The translations under genes were made by a program, and so were the position numbers. The notes beneath the pieces are model-generated. The model did no database searches. It saw nothing but the letters and a program-made list of their open reading frames with translations, and was not told the origin of the DNA. This document shows, one piece after another, positions 32,238 to 45,100 of a stretch of 64,000 bases of DNA (position 1 is its first letter; every line of letters starts with the position of its first letter). The stretch is from Enoplolaimus lenunculus. Taxonomy: Eukaryota > Nematoda > Enoplea > Enoplida > Thoracostomopsidae. The DNA lies in NCBI GenBank assembly GCA_030248215.1, contig JASANG010003904.1, positions 1 to 64,000 on the forward strand, given 5' to 3'.

Positions 32238-34169
32238 TGATATATTCTCCAAAATCCAGTAAAAAATGAAAATAAAAGCTTAACTTAATGGTCAGCCCTA
32301 GACAAAAAAAAATCAATTTCAGCTAAAATTTGGTTGTTACATTTGTTTCGGGTAAATAAGCTAGTGACACGTTTATTTTTAATCGGATATTTCTATCCAA
32401 AATACAACTCGTATCACAGCTGATTTGCCGGATTCAGTGTAGAGTATGCTTCCAAATCAAACTCCGAGTTGTGTTTGGCTATTTTGTAACTGTGTAACCT
32501 GGTAGATATAACCTAACGTATCTGGTTGCCTTCAACTAAAACTTATCACCGGGTGCACATTTACGATTTAGTTTCAAACCATGCCGCGTATATGGTACGC
32601 TTGACATTTGTGGATATGCTGCGAAAAAAACTGTGACCATTTTTGGTTTCGAAGTCTGCTGGTATACAGTTTTTAGAGCTCAAGTTATATCACAGTCTTC
32701 GGAGCCAGCTTTGGATCATGAAAAATACATCATACAGCAATTCGACATCCATCCATTTTTAAAAAACTGGTTTGAACGCATGTAAATACCAAGGCCTGCA
32801 GTTCCTTCTTAATCAAAACCCCGACCAAGTTATATAAAGCAATATAATTTATTCAAGTGTTTACTATGTTTCAGTTGGTTACGTACACTAACGAGGACGT
32901 AAATACATTTTAATATTTTTTCTATGGGCTGATTCCCTCAACATTGTTACTATAACTTACACAGTGGCGTTTTAATCGTCCAAAAAACATAAATTCGTCA
33001 ACCTTAATATTGTGCTTGCAATACAACTCACTAAATCTTGCAGTTGCTTACAATAGAACTTGCACATCTGCAAAATTGCAACCGTATTCTATCGAACAAG
33101 AGTCAATTCTTATATTGTGCATTCCGTAAGCTGTTTCTGCAATACGCTTTCATTTCTCTATACACTGACGTTAACAAAATAGCTAGTTCAGTCTATAGCT
33201 AGCGTCTTTAAGCCGGCTGACACTTTTCGGTCCTTTTCTAGAGTATTTTTTGTCTTTTCTTAACTTGCATTTTGGCTGTTTAAATAATCTGTTTTCTTTG
33301 CAAATAAGCCACGCATATATCTGACTTTAACGAGTTTGTGTGCGACAATGTGGTTGTTTGTATATGCGTAATATGTATCGACATGCGCCAAGACTTAACA
33401 TTTTCCACTCGTGCATCCGTATCAGGAATTTTTGCATTCGCCACTGAATCGTACCATGTTAATGTAAAATATTCTCGTGGTTTACACCTCAACCGTATCG
33501 TTTAATGTTAATTTTTTTGATTGTAACATTCCGTGTTTGTTGGGAATAACATCAACTTTCTGATCCGAAAAAATCCGTTGTTGAAAGATTGCCTGAACTA
33601 AGAAAAAGTACGAACAAGGACCACAAAACCTGACCCTAAAAACCGAAAATACGTTAGAATTGTGTGCAAAATTATTACCGCTATTACTGGTCATGTTAGA
33701 GCAATTGTTATCATTAAACGGCTCGTACCATTCTGAAAGGCGTGCCTGTTTTCATGAGACTACAAGGGTTACCCTTACGATTAGCATCTGACCTTTCGTC
33801 ACCTGACAACTTGTCGCCCGACAGTTTTCATGAGACTACAAGGGTTACTCTTATAACACCTATGAACAAATTAAGCATAATCCTAAACGTAGGCATAACC
33901 ATAATGACAGGTGACAAATGAAATTTCGGATTACAATTTGTCGGTCGACGAGTTGCGATGCCGGTTATGCTACTGTTAGGCCACTCAAAGTAACATGCAT
34001 GTATTAAACCAATATTTAAAGCTTTCATTCCTGCAAATAAGTGAAGATTTTTCGATACAAATTAGCCCTTGTTCCTAAAAGATGCTAAACTTTCAGCATT
34101 CGTCAGCTAAAACGGCTCTAGACCTGACAATTATGGGGTCGGACGGGGGTCGACAGTATTGAGCGTCAC

Positions 34170-34388
34170 CGCCAGAATCAGATCCGAAAAATTTTGACGG
34201 GAAGGGGCGGGCTGGCAAATGTTATAAAACGCAAAAATTGTGAAGTAGGGACCGAATCATTTTATCACCCAAAAATTTTCTGAGGACAATAAATTGAAAG
34301 ATAGGGACGACGCACCTTACTATTTTACACAAAAAATTCTGATGCGGGGCGTACGCCTCCCCCGTCCCCCCTCTGGATCCGCTAGTGG
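34170..34388 (+). mobile_element. MITE with GGATCCGC ends, short subfamily
   Basis: CCAGAATCAGATCCGAAAAAT at the left and CTCTGGATCCGCTAGTGG at the right. The interior shares TTATAAAACGCAAAAATTGT and AGTAGGGACC...ATTTTATCAC with 35547-35788. Confidence 0.6.
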
Positions 34389-35152
34389 TGACCGCTAAAG
34401 CTATTTGCGTCCTCTAAACACTACATAAACATATTTGTAACCACCATAATAAAAAATGCTTAAATCACAATCTGTACAAAACAAATATATTTCAGCCAAA
34501 TGTCGGACAAGACCCTAAAACAACACTAAGGAACCTAGACTGTTTTACCGAGGCACGATTTTAATATTTTTGGTTCTGCGTATGCTAGTAAGTAAGTAAG
34601 TATGCAAGTGTTTGTTACCAGCATCGTCAGACAGCTCAATAGGTCGGATCAGGCTTGGTCTCCATCATTCTCCTGACGAAGAGGACAAAGCTTACTGAGA
34701 TCCGCATACAAAAAGATATTCAAAAGTAGAAATAACAAAACCGTAATAAAGACCATGGTAAAAAACGAAAATGCAAAATCAATAGCACAATTGTCTGAAC
34801 GGTTCGTAATAAACCATACTTGACTTCTTTGAAAGTTAAATTAATATACCACACTAAAAGTAGAACGAAAACTTAACGAAAAAAACGTAGCCTGATTATG
34901 AATAAACATTTTCGGTTGAGAAAACATCTCAATTATATATAACACTTGAACTCATGAACCAAGCCAGATCTGAACCCATGTATTTCCATCGGGTCTAAAT
35001 TTAATGTTTAGTATATGAAGTCGAATCCATCTTAGCACGTGCGCAAAACTTTCTAAAACTCCGCCACCTATCATCTGTACTGTAAACCGATGAACGTATA
35101 TAAAAAATGAATAGTCGCATGATAAAATGAAAAATTCATAAGGCCGAAAGTG
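34389..35152. other. Non-coding stretch
   Basis: No exon or repeat recognised. A short GTAAGTAAGTAAGTATG run lies near 34591. Confidence 0.35.
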
Positions 35153-35275
35153 GGCCCATGTAAAGATCAGCGACGAAACGTTTTTGTGCTCGAGGCTTAG
35201 GTATAAACTCATTCTTATGGTTAGGCTTAAAAATATACTTATACTACTGTTACGGTCGTGACGTATACATTGGCC
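35153..35275 (+). mobile_element. TTAGGC-core MITE, family A, short copy
   Basis: GGCCCATGTAAAGATCAGCG at the left and GACGTATACATTGGCC at the right. Little core remains (GGCTTAGGTATAAACTC, TTAGGCTTAA). Confidence 0.7.
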
Positions 35276-35491
35276 GAAAAGTGGAAAGAGCAACGTCCTG
35301 CTAGTACTCAATATAAGTTAGATATGTTGCAAAGCTTTGTTAACAGATTGTTCAGATCGGTTTCCAGTGAGCACAAGCAATCAGCAGAGTTTCTAAAAAA
35401 TTGTGGAAAAATTATCGCTACGACATTTAGCAAACGTGGTGCATCCTTCTTAAAGATTACGAAGGAAGTTTTGGTAATGTACACCAAATAA
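35258..35491 (+). CDS. Possible small coding exon, unknown product
   Basis: A 77-codon open frame starts inside the right end of the preceding MITE and ends at TAA, with AATAAA overlapping the stop (near 35488-35493). Residues after about 8 have protein-like composition (EKWKEQRPASTQYKLDML, then alternating hydrophobic and basic residues, ending VLVMYTK). I recognise no family. It may be the last exon of an unseen gene, a tiny gene, or chance. The element overlap argues that its first codons are not original. Confidence 0.3.
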   Translation: MTYTLAEKWKEQRPASTQYKLDMLQSFVNRLFRSVSSEHKQSAEFLKNCGKIIATTFSKRGASFLKITKEVLVMYTK

Positions 35492-35546
35492 AACATTGTA
35501 ACCGTCTCTGTGAGGGCAATTTGAATTGAATATACAAGGATAAAAA

Positions 35547-35788
35547 CTAGCGGATCCAGTGGGTAGGCGGACCTATTTTACAACATTTCCCCTCGATTTT
35601 TGTGAAAAATACAATTTTTAACTCAGAATTTTTTGTGCTAAAATGGTAAGGTCCTTTACCTACAATTTTCCCGGTGTGAAAAGTTGTTTTTGCGATAAAA
35701 TGATACTGGTTCCTGCTGTACAATTTTTGTGTTTTATAACATTTGCCAGCCAGCCACGCCCGTCAGAAATTTTTGGATCCGCCTCTGA
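35547..35788 (-). mobile_element. MITE with GGATCCGCC ends, inverted relative to 34170-34388
   Basis: ACTAGCGGATCCAGTGGG at the left and TTTTTGGATCCGCCTCTGAG at the right. The interior AATTTTTGTGTTTTATAACA and GGTAAGGTCCTTTACC is the reverse of the short-subfamily sequence. Confidence 0.65.
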
Positions 35789-36118
35789 GGATAACAGAAC
35801 ATGCGAACAGTAATAGAAAGTGAACAAGAATCGACGCTATAATGATAAAAGAAACTGGCTGATCCAGAAATATCTAAACAGGCTATAGTCCACTAGTTTT
35901 AAAACAGTGAAAAAAGCTTGCGAGCGAACTGACTGACATGTCAGGTACAATTTTAGTACCATATCTTGGTTGGCAAGTATGGCTCAGGCGGCTATCCTTT
36001 GGAATAGCATTGTGATATTAAGAACAAAAAAATAATGACATATTGCATGCAGTTCAATTATTGCCAGACGATTTACCTTCGGTTTTAGCTTTTATTATCT
36101 TAAAAATAAAAGTAAAAT

Positions 36119-39100
36119 ATGGATACGTATTACCAAATGGACGAAGATTTGGAACGCTACGGCGGACCACAGGTAGTAAACTTTAACATTTTCGGAAATA
36201 AGTATATATTGTTAGGGCTGGCGTTAGGATAGTCGGGTTCCCTCAAACAGGTCCGAGGGGTGCAATTAAATGTTTCACAGCTGAATAACTTTGTAATCCG
36301 CGAAAAACGGTTAGTTTACAAAGGTGGGACCCCAAGTGTTAGAGGGTTTGGGGAGCTTCGTATATGTTAGAAAAGTGTTGCAAACATTGAGTTTGTGTGA
36401 CCGGAGCAGAAAACACATTCGATCTTGAATTTAATTCGCTCAATGAATTTCAAAATTGTTCAGAAATGTCATTTATAATGACGAATGGTGAGTCTGGAAA
36501 TAGATAAACTAAGAGCATGCTGAATCTCTTACAATAAATTCTTACCTGGAAGGTAAAACCAAGAGTGGATGATCACGGACAAGAGTATGCAACTGCCGTA
36601 TTTTGCGTTGCACAAAAAGCAACACCACGCGTTGCATTTTTGCTCTAATCCTCTAATACAGAGGGGGTCAATGTCCCATGATATAATATTTTGTAAATTT
36701 ATATGCGGAGCACCTTTGGCATGGCATCTTATTTTTTCGCTCCGTGTAAATTTCGACCCCCCTAAGGGAAAGGGGTCGGCCCAAAACGCAACGTGCGCTG
36801 GGTCGATTCTTTTGTACACAGAATGAACCCAGTTGCACACTCTTTATATCATGCACTCTTGGTAATACCAAGAGTGTATAATGGAGAGTATGACACTTCT
36901 CCATCTCTACACATATATTGCGTGATATAACGCGGACCGTAATAGATGCTACCCCGCCCTTGATTGAGGCCGGGGGTCTTAACTACAGATGCAAATTAAC
37001 ACACTTACGCAAAATACATCTAAACTGCATGTTTAGCGCAGACCTCTTTTCATCTAATACGCAATTTTGTTTAATGCAAAGCCGTACAGACCACCCTCAA
37101 TCAAGGGGGGGGGTTAGACAAAGCAGTGTCCGCGTGATACTACATCACGCTAATACGTGTTGTATGCATAGTGTCACACTCTTCCTATATTATACACTCT
37201 TGGTAATACTGATAGGTGTAAAGCTGAATAAAGGCAAATCAACCTATAAGCAATAATTGAAGCCTGTAGGCAAAAAACCCAAATTAAATTAAAATGTGCG
37301 TAAAACCTATCACCAGTCGCTGATAGCTTGCGTAATTTTTGAAAAGTGTATTCTACACACAATTATTGAGAATACAGCTCTTAAACGCAAGCAATAAGCT
37401 TAAAATATGTTCGATTTCAAGTCTGAATTCTTTGAGATTTGTTGAAATTGTTTTTAAAATCGAACGAATCCGGGTTTGATAAATAAAGTTTTTCCAATTC
37501 ACAACGACAATATTTCATTGCAATTTTAATTTTAGGTTGCGCAGGGGGATGAAGACGATGTAAGTATCTGAATATATATTGTCATATATATCTGAGATAA
37601 TGTATGTAATTACCAAATAGCAATAGTACCAGATTGTCAATTGTCCACCAGTCACTACACCAGAGATAGAAACGGGGCGTCTAAAAAGCAGCCGGCCAAC
37701 CTCAGCTTTGCTGTATGATTCATTTTTTAATTTGGCCGTTGGACCCTACACAAAACGTGCCCTTGCACATTACTAAAATAGCAGTAATTTTCACCAAAAA
37801 CAAGCGATTGTGAGCAATTAACTTGGGTTTATCTTGCCAATTTTTCTTTTCTTTTACGTATAATTGAGTACGGCCTTTAATACAGTTAGCAAGTGGCGAA
37901 GCAAAAATTCGATAAACGATAAAAATTTTAGATAGTCAATCTTTCGAAAAAACGCTTAGGTGTAAGCTCATTGTTACGCTTAGGCTCAGGCTTAGGCATA
38001 TTAACATGTTTATACTGGTGTTCTGCCCCTGTACTATACACTTGCCAAAATATTTGAGCTTCGTTTCCGTCTCTACACAAAACTTTGATTTGACGTATCA
38101 CGAGGTCCAATATTGAATCTGCTAGGGTGCGACCAGATATCCGGCTCCGTCAAAAGAACGGCATTCGGCACCGGCATTTTAACTTGCTGGATATTTTTTA
38201 AAAGCTGCCATAAATTTATACCATCATTCGTATTTATGCCAACTACCATTCAACTGATTGACTTATATATTCCTGTAACACATGTACTGCAAATGTTCAA
38301 ATGTGACCGTGTACGTTCACAATCTGTATTGTTTTACAATAACGCTGAAAAACCAGATATAGAGATGACGAGTGTTATACTATTCGGGTAACAGAATATA
38401 TCAGCATATTTATTTTATTCCCAAGGCTAAGTTTAAGCCTTAGCTTAAGCAAAAACTATAGCCTTATTTCGAGCCAGGGATGGGCGGAGACCGATCATGA
38501 AAAGTGTCGGTCTCGGTCAACTTTGGGCATCACGGAGAAAATAAAATTTTCAAAATGAATAATTTCTAATTCTTTTTTCGTAGTTGTTCTGTGTTTTGTC
38601 ATAGTTTTTGTGTTTTCAGAATATATGCTATTATGGCGTAACTGTGAAAGCTCATAGCGAAATTTTACTCAGCAGGCATTAGTTGCTTCAACAATATTAA
38701 CTTGTGCTTTTTACAAGTTTACTAGCATTTTCTGAATCCTCGACATCTAGTGTCGGTTCCAAAACACGAGACTCAAGAAACCGGGATTTACCAAATACCG
38801 AAACTTGCCGAGACTGAGACCGAGCCTAACAACCCTGATTTTAGCCATCTGTTTTTAGTATATACCTACGGAACCTGGATACCCTTAAAGGAAAAATGGG
38901 CCAAACGAATATTGCAACTCATAACAACAATACGATAACATAGAATAGTAGAATAGGGTCGTTGTTAAAGTGTTAAAAATTCATCGCCGTGAGATGTTAA
39001 ACTTTTCACATAAACACTTTGGGCACCTTAAGTCACGGAAAAAAACAATTATAAGCTACATTATAATATTTGAATGCAACCTAGTATTAGATTTGAAATC

Positions 39101-42100
39101 ATACAGATCCGCCCGGATATTAGGTTTTCCGGCATCGGCTCCGTCAGTTTTTGGTATCCGGTCGCACCCTGGACTGGAGTCTACCCGGCAGCCAATTGAA
39201 AGGTTCGGCCACAAAAAGCTGTATCTTGTTACAAAATATTAATTACACGCGAAAACGGCACAACAGACTGTGATCCGTAAATAACCGTTTTCATTATATC
39301 CGGTCACGTAAAGCAGGGAAACACCTGCCACTTGATTGAAGCTTAAAACGCCGCAACTGAGATAAGCCGATATTTTCCATGCCTGAATGTATATATACTC
39401 AAGCTATCACTTTAAATTCATTTCCATGCTGGTGTGGAAATAAAAACGCGGACCTAAACGTATTTGGTATTCCAGGTCTACGCATTGATGCCTGCTGTAG
39501 TTTCTGGTTAAAAATATTGTTTTACGAAATTCATGCTGTCCTGTTCGCCGATTAAGCATAAATTTAGTGTTTTATATTTGTTATATTAAAACAAACATTT
39601 ATATATTGCAAAAAGCTTCACGTTACGTCTGTCAAGTAATTTACTACCGAAATGCCGAAATATTTTCAAAGGTTGGACGGTGACAAAAAATACTTTTAAT
39701 GGCTCTGAGTTTACCGTAGTCTTGTTGGCTAACCGGGTCCACATTTTGTACGTTGTAGGAAGAAGCGAAACGAGCAGAACGCGAACGTAAGAAAGCAGAA
39801 GTCCGCAAACGATTGGAAGAAGCTGGCCGAGCGAAACAAGCCAAGAAAGGCTTCTTGACTCCGGAACGAAAGAAAAAATTACGGGTAAACGATTTGTTTT
39901 CAATATTGTTTATTTGTTTCAAAAATTTGCATATATTTGCAGTTTTTTTATTAGTTTTTATGTTTTTTGATAAACAATATGTATGGTTTTACCTAAAGAG
40001 GTACATATTTTACAGATGCATTCTGTATTTAATTATTTACGGTAATTTTTTTATGCTCTACGTTAAATTCTTGGTTGCAAGAAACACGGCTTAGGATATG
40101 TCGGATTTTAAGTTTTTTAATTTTTGCTCGTTTGAGGTCAGTGACACAGTTTACCAGCCCAGAGAATGATACACCCTTGCCAAAATATTTAATCTGTCAA
40201 CGTAAATCGTTTGACTGACTTAAAAAGGTTCCCTGTCGACTTTTTCTAAAAGATGAGTGAAACAATATTCCTTCGCCGTAATTGTAATGTTTTTAAAATT
40301 GGTCCGAATTTTTAAACTCAATTAAAAATTGTTTTTTTTTCAGCAATCGTTGATGGCAAAAAATACTCAATTAAAAATTGTTTTTTTCAGCAATTGTTGA
40401 TGGCAAAAAATACTCAATTAAAAATTGTTTTTTTCAGCAATTGTTGATGGCAAAAAATACTCAATTAAAAATTGTTTTTTTTTTCAGCAATTGTTGATGG
40501 CAAAAAATACTCAATTAAAAATTGTTTTTTCAGCAATTGTTGATGGCAAAAAATACTCAATTAAAAATTGTTTTTTCAGCAATTGTTGATGGCAAAAAAT
40601 ACTCAATTAAAAATTGTTTTTTTCAGCAATTGTTGATGGCAAAATTACTCAATTAAAAATTGTTTTTTCAGCAATTGTTGATGGCAAAAAATACTCAATT
40701 AAAAATTGTTTTTTTTTTCAGCAATTATTGATGGCAAAAAATACTCAATTAAAAAATTTTTTCAGCAATTGTTGATGGCAAAAAAATACTCAATTAAAAA
40801 TTGTTTTTTTTCAGCAATTGTTGATGGCAAAAGCTGCCGAAGATTTGAAAAAGCAGCAACAAATGAAAGAACAAGAACGACAACGCATTTTGGCTGAACG
40901 GATCCCAGAATTGCCTGAAGTCGAAGGAATTAGTAATACTTGTAAGTTTAATTAATAATCAGTAATGGTTGCAAGACATACACCTTACATTCCTGATATA
41001 TCCATAATTTTCACAGATCTAGGTTTAGGCCGACCATGAGCGGTGCCTCAGAGATAACCACAACACAACTTTAAACGTAAATCTTGAATGGATTTACAAT
41101 CACCTAACTTATTATAAAGATTAAGCAGAATGTCCTGTTTGGAATAAAACATTATGTCAGTGGCCCTCATATTGGCGCAGCGTATGCTACAGTTGCCAGA
41201 AGTAGACGGAATCAGTATATAATTGGTGTAATTTAAATAATTTATTTTAATAAATTAATATCTTAAACTTATTTATAGACAGATTTCGCGAATTTTTGGT
41301 ATCTTATAATCATTTTGTGCACTAGGAATGCTTTATTGTTTATCGTAACATTACACTTTAAGATAATATACAAAGGAAATTTAAGCACTGAGCTTATATA
41401 CTCAATCATGAACTTTAGCATTGGGGAAATAGTTTTCTGTTAAATACAATGCTTGGGTTTTTGAAACCTTACTTAAGCATAACTTTAAATGTGAGCAATT
41501 TGCCAAAGCAATTACTTAAATCAATTTCACGTTTCTAAAAGCATGCTTAGGTAAGAAAACTTAGTCGCTGAAACTATTTGCCCTGGTTCAGGGTAAAGTT
41601 CTAGAATACTATTCTTGGTCTAATGAAAAATTACACACTCTCAAGGTTCTTCTTTAATGTCAAGCATAATTGTACGTGTCTTCTTGTGGTACTGGCATAT
41701 ATGTGGCATATTTTGGTTTTGTCCAAAAAACGTCAAGTATTCACATAAATACCAACAAAACGACGACTTAAGCAATTAGTCAAATACAAGTTAAATAAAT
41801 ACTTAAAATAGATTTCAGAAACCCAGACATTATTGATTGGCGTAATTTTGACGTAAATATTGCAATTTTACCTAAATGGCAGTGTCATACGATGCATCAG
41901 CGATAATTCTTCTGGCCCATGTTACTTTAAGGGGCATCCAGGTTTCTGGTGGGTAATAAAAGAGTAGGTTTAGATTCTAGATTACATTTTTTGCTTAGGC
42001 TTAGGCTTAGGCTTAGGAACACATTTTTGCAACGCTTAGGCTTATACTTAGGTTTAGGCATACGCTTAATTTGCTGTTACGTCCCTTAAAGTAACATTGG

Positions 42101-45100
42101 ACATTCTTCTAATGGCTTAAATAAGTTTGCATAAAGTAAATAATTTCAACGATCTTGCAACCAGCTATTATTTTTGCAACCAAGTGAAAGTAGCCTTTGG
42201 TTTGTTTAAGTTTGACTCTAAATAATTTCAGCGGAACTGCAAGACTTGTACATGAAGTTCCACCGCAGAATAATTGAAATTGAAAGCGAGAAGTATGATA
42301 TCGAATACTATGTTCGACAAAAAGATTTCGAGGTATCAACAAAAGTTGTTAAAACTTGTACCAAGTTTTGGCCCATGTAAAAATCAGGGGCGAAACGTTT
42401 TTCTGTTAGACTAGAATTGAGTAAGCTTAAGTTTTAGACTACTTTTTTGCTTGGCTTAGGCTTACGCTTAGGAATAAACTAATTCTTACGCTTAGGCTTA
42501 GGCTTAGGAATATGCTTATAATACTGTTCTGCCTCTGTTCTTTACATTAGCCAAAGTTTTTGTAACTTAGCGCTTACGGTGCTTATTTTAAAACGCTTCA
42601 AAAATCTTACAGTCCATTAAATTTGAGTTAAAATATTACTTCTGTTTTTGGAATTTTCTAGGAGAGGCCAAAAAATTATCATGGGGAGTGAGCACCCCTC
42701 TAGGCCTTTAGCAACGTGCCCGCGATAATGACTCAACCCAATTGTTGTTTTGTCACAAAGTGCAAAATGTACCAACACGCGGTGAGTTTCGAGCACAGAT
42801 AATACCAAATGGGCAGATAATTTGATTTTTAAATTTAATTTCGCCCAGTCTCTATTAATTATATGGTAGCATTTCAGATTAACGAATTGACGATTCAAGT
42901 CAACGACTTGCGAGGAAAATTGTAAGTTTAACTTTGGTTAAAGTAACCTGTTGGCCAAAATAATAATTTCTACAAAATAATGCATAATTATAAGACCAAA
43001 ATTGCAGAAATATTAAACATAGGAAACGTAAATTCAGATTTAAAACAATTATAAAAACACAAAAAAAACATCAATGACAAGATTTACGCAACGCACCTAT
43101 ATAGAACATTTTTGTAACATTATGCATCTTCCATTATTAATAGCGCTATGGTTGACACTCCTGTACTCTAATATGGAGGATTTCATCACCTACACACAAA
43201 ATCAATTGGCTTATATTATTTAAGAAATAATGTCAGAAATTTAGGACAATCTTGTCTTTTAATAGGAACTCCAGGTATTGACCATTTCAGAGGCAAGTTT
43301 CTAAACTGTTTAAGGCTATCAATATCTGAAACACCACATATTTATATCTTGAAAATTTAAGAATGTAGAAGTCTTGTGATTTGAAGGTAATATATTTTGC
43401 GTGTGAATGCCCCGTCAATACAAATCCACCACGCCCGTTAAATGCTTTGGGTTATACATAGACTTGCGGTTAGTGTTCGAGACGTAGAGTTAACGGAAAC
43501 TATTTTGTTTTTTGTAAATTTTTATTAAGGTTATAATGCCTTATAAAACAACTTCATTCACTGGTCAAGTCTAACGATACTCAAGCTGCGTCATTGTGTA
43601 TTAATTCTAAAATGAAAAAGGTAAAACGCTAAGATAAATTTTAAAAAATACTTCAAGAGTGTAAACTTTAGTATGGGGGTCACTCGCAGAATTTTCTGAC
43701 TTAATAGTTTTTATTTAACATAAAACCGGAAAGCTTGTTTCGAAACAATGTCTAAAATTACAAAATTGCCTACGAAATTCGGTACGGATGAACATTAATC
43801 AGTTGAAACGGGTTTGTGGTATAAAAATTTTTTTGAAACAAAGAAGTATGTCCACTATTAGAATGTGATGGCGATTGTTCGTTTGTTGTTAATTTTTTAC
43901 CAGATTTGGGTTTAAGGTCAACCAGCCTAAGCTCAACTGTCCCTAAAGGCTTAGATTTTAGCAAATCCGTTTTGTAATAGTCAGAATTATCGTTTTTCCG
44001 ACCACCAAATTTCAAATGCTCTTTGACTGCTGCTTTTGACGAAATTTTCGGCTTATTTTTCAGTTTTGACTTTCTTGATTTTGGTTTTTTCTTTCGCTTT
44101 GTCGCATTTGATCGTCCAGTTGCAATTTGAGCTTCAGTGCGATTGTTCTGGGCTAAAAATTGATTTATTGCTGTCAGCGAGCCGTACGTTATAGGATTGA
44201 ACGGATAGTACAGCACATCTTCGGCTGTTATAACTGGTTCACTTGATTTCTCGTCAAGATCTGCAAAACCTTTTCGACGTTGTGCCTTCTTCGCCGGTCC
44301 ACTTCTTGACCAGGTCGTTGGTGGTCTAATTCGATATTTACGTTTTTGGTTTGAGTTTAATTCGGCTGTTTTCTTCATTGTATATTTTCGTTTTTTGTTT
44401 AATTCGACAGATGATTGCCAAATTGCTACCGTACGGTTTGAAACTATGGGCTTAATTGGTTTTAGTTGTGATGTGGCCCGTGGTAATTGGCTTGAAGTGT
44501 CTGTTTCCGCTGCGCTGATTTCTTCTGTAGAAGTGATTTCATCATTTGGTGGAGTAATACTGATTGATAAGCTGTAGCCGACTTCTGGTTGGCCATTAGC
44601 TGATTCAGTTCCATTTGTATAGATCGCTTTTGTTTGAACGTTTGGAATACGGCTTTTTCGAACAGTAATTGTATGGTGGTTTTGATTTTGCAGATCAAAA
44701 AATCCACGTTGGCGAAGTTTTTCATTCGTTGATTGCTCGATTAGTGCATTTCTAAGCTGTTCACTGTTGCTATTGGCTGGATCATTACTTGTGTGATGAT
44801 GTTCTTTATGTTTTTGGAGGCCAGATCGACGTTGATTGGCTTGTTTAGTTTTTGGCAAAAGATTTAATTCGTCACTGTAAAATGTTTTGGCTTGTTTTTG
44901 ATTTGCTACTGCGTTGCCATTGGTTGCTGTCAAGGGATTATTTTGAGAGTGATTTTGATTGATGGAAAGTTTTCGGATCTTTTTCACAAGATTCTGTAAT
45001 TTGTCATTTCTGTTTCGACGTCTCGTGTCTTTTTTGTTATTTGGCGAATTATTGTGATTAATTTGTTTCCAATCTGAATAGATTTTCGGTTTGGTAATAG

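Larger units (their letters stand above)
28897..34169. other. Long non-coding stretch between the EF-hand and troponin I genes
   Basis: No exon could be supported in about 5.3 kb. Contents: a tRNA-bearing repeat (29985-30240), a fragment of the 27-kb repeat near 31000-31135, and a hairpin at 32157-32237, each listed separately. Short frames at 29520-29720, 31079-31374 and 33280-33694 show no domain, and their composition follows the AT-rich background. Confidence 0.45.

Noticed and set aside
40706-40897. Open frame across the acceptor array
   Set aside because: It reads through duplicated intron ends; only 40815-40941 is supported as exon by homology to troponin I.
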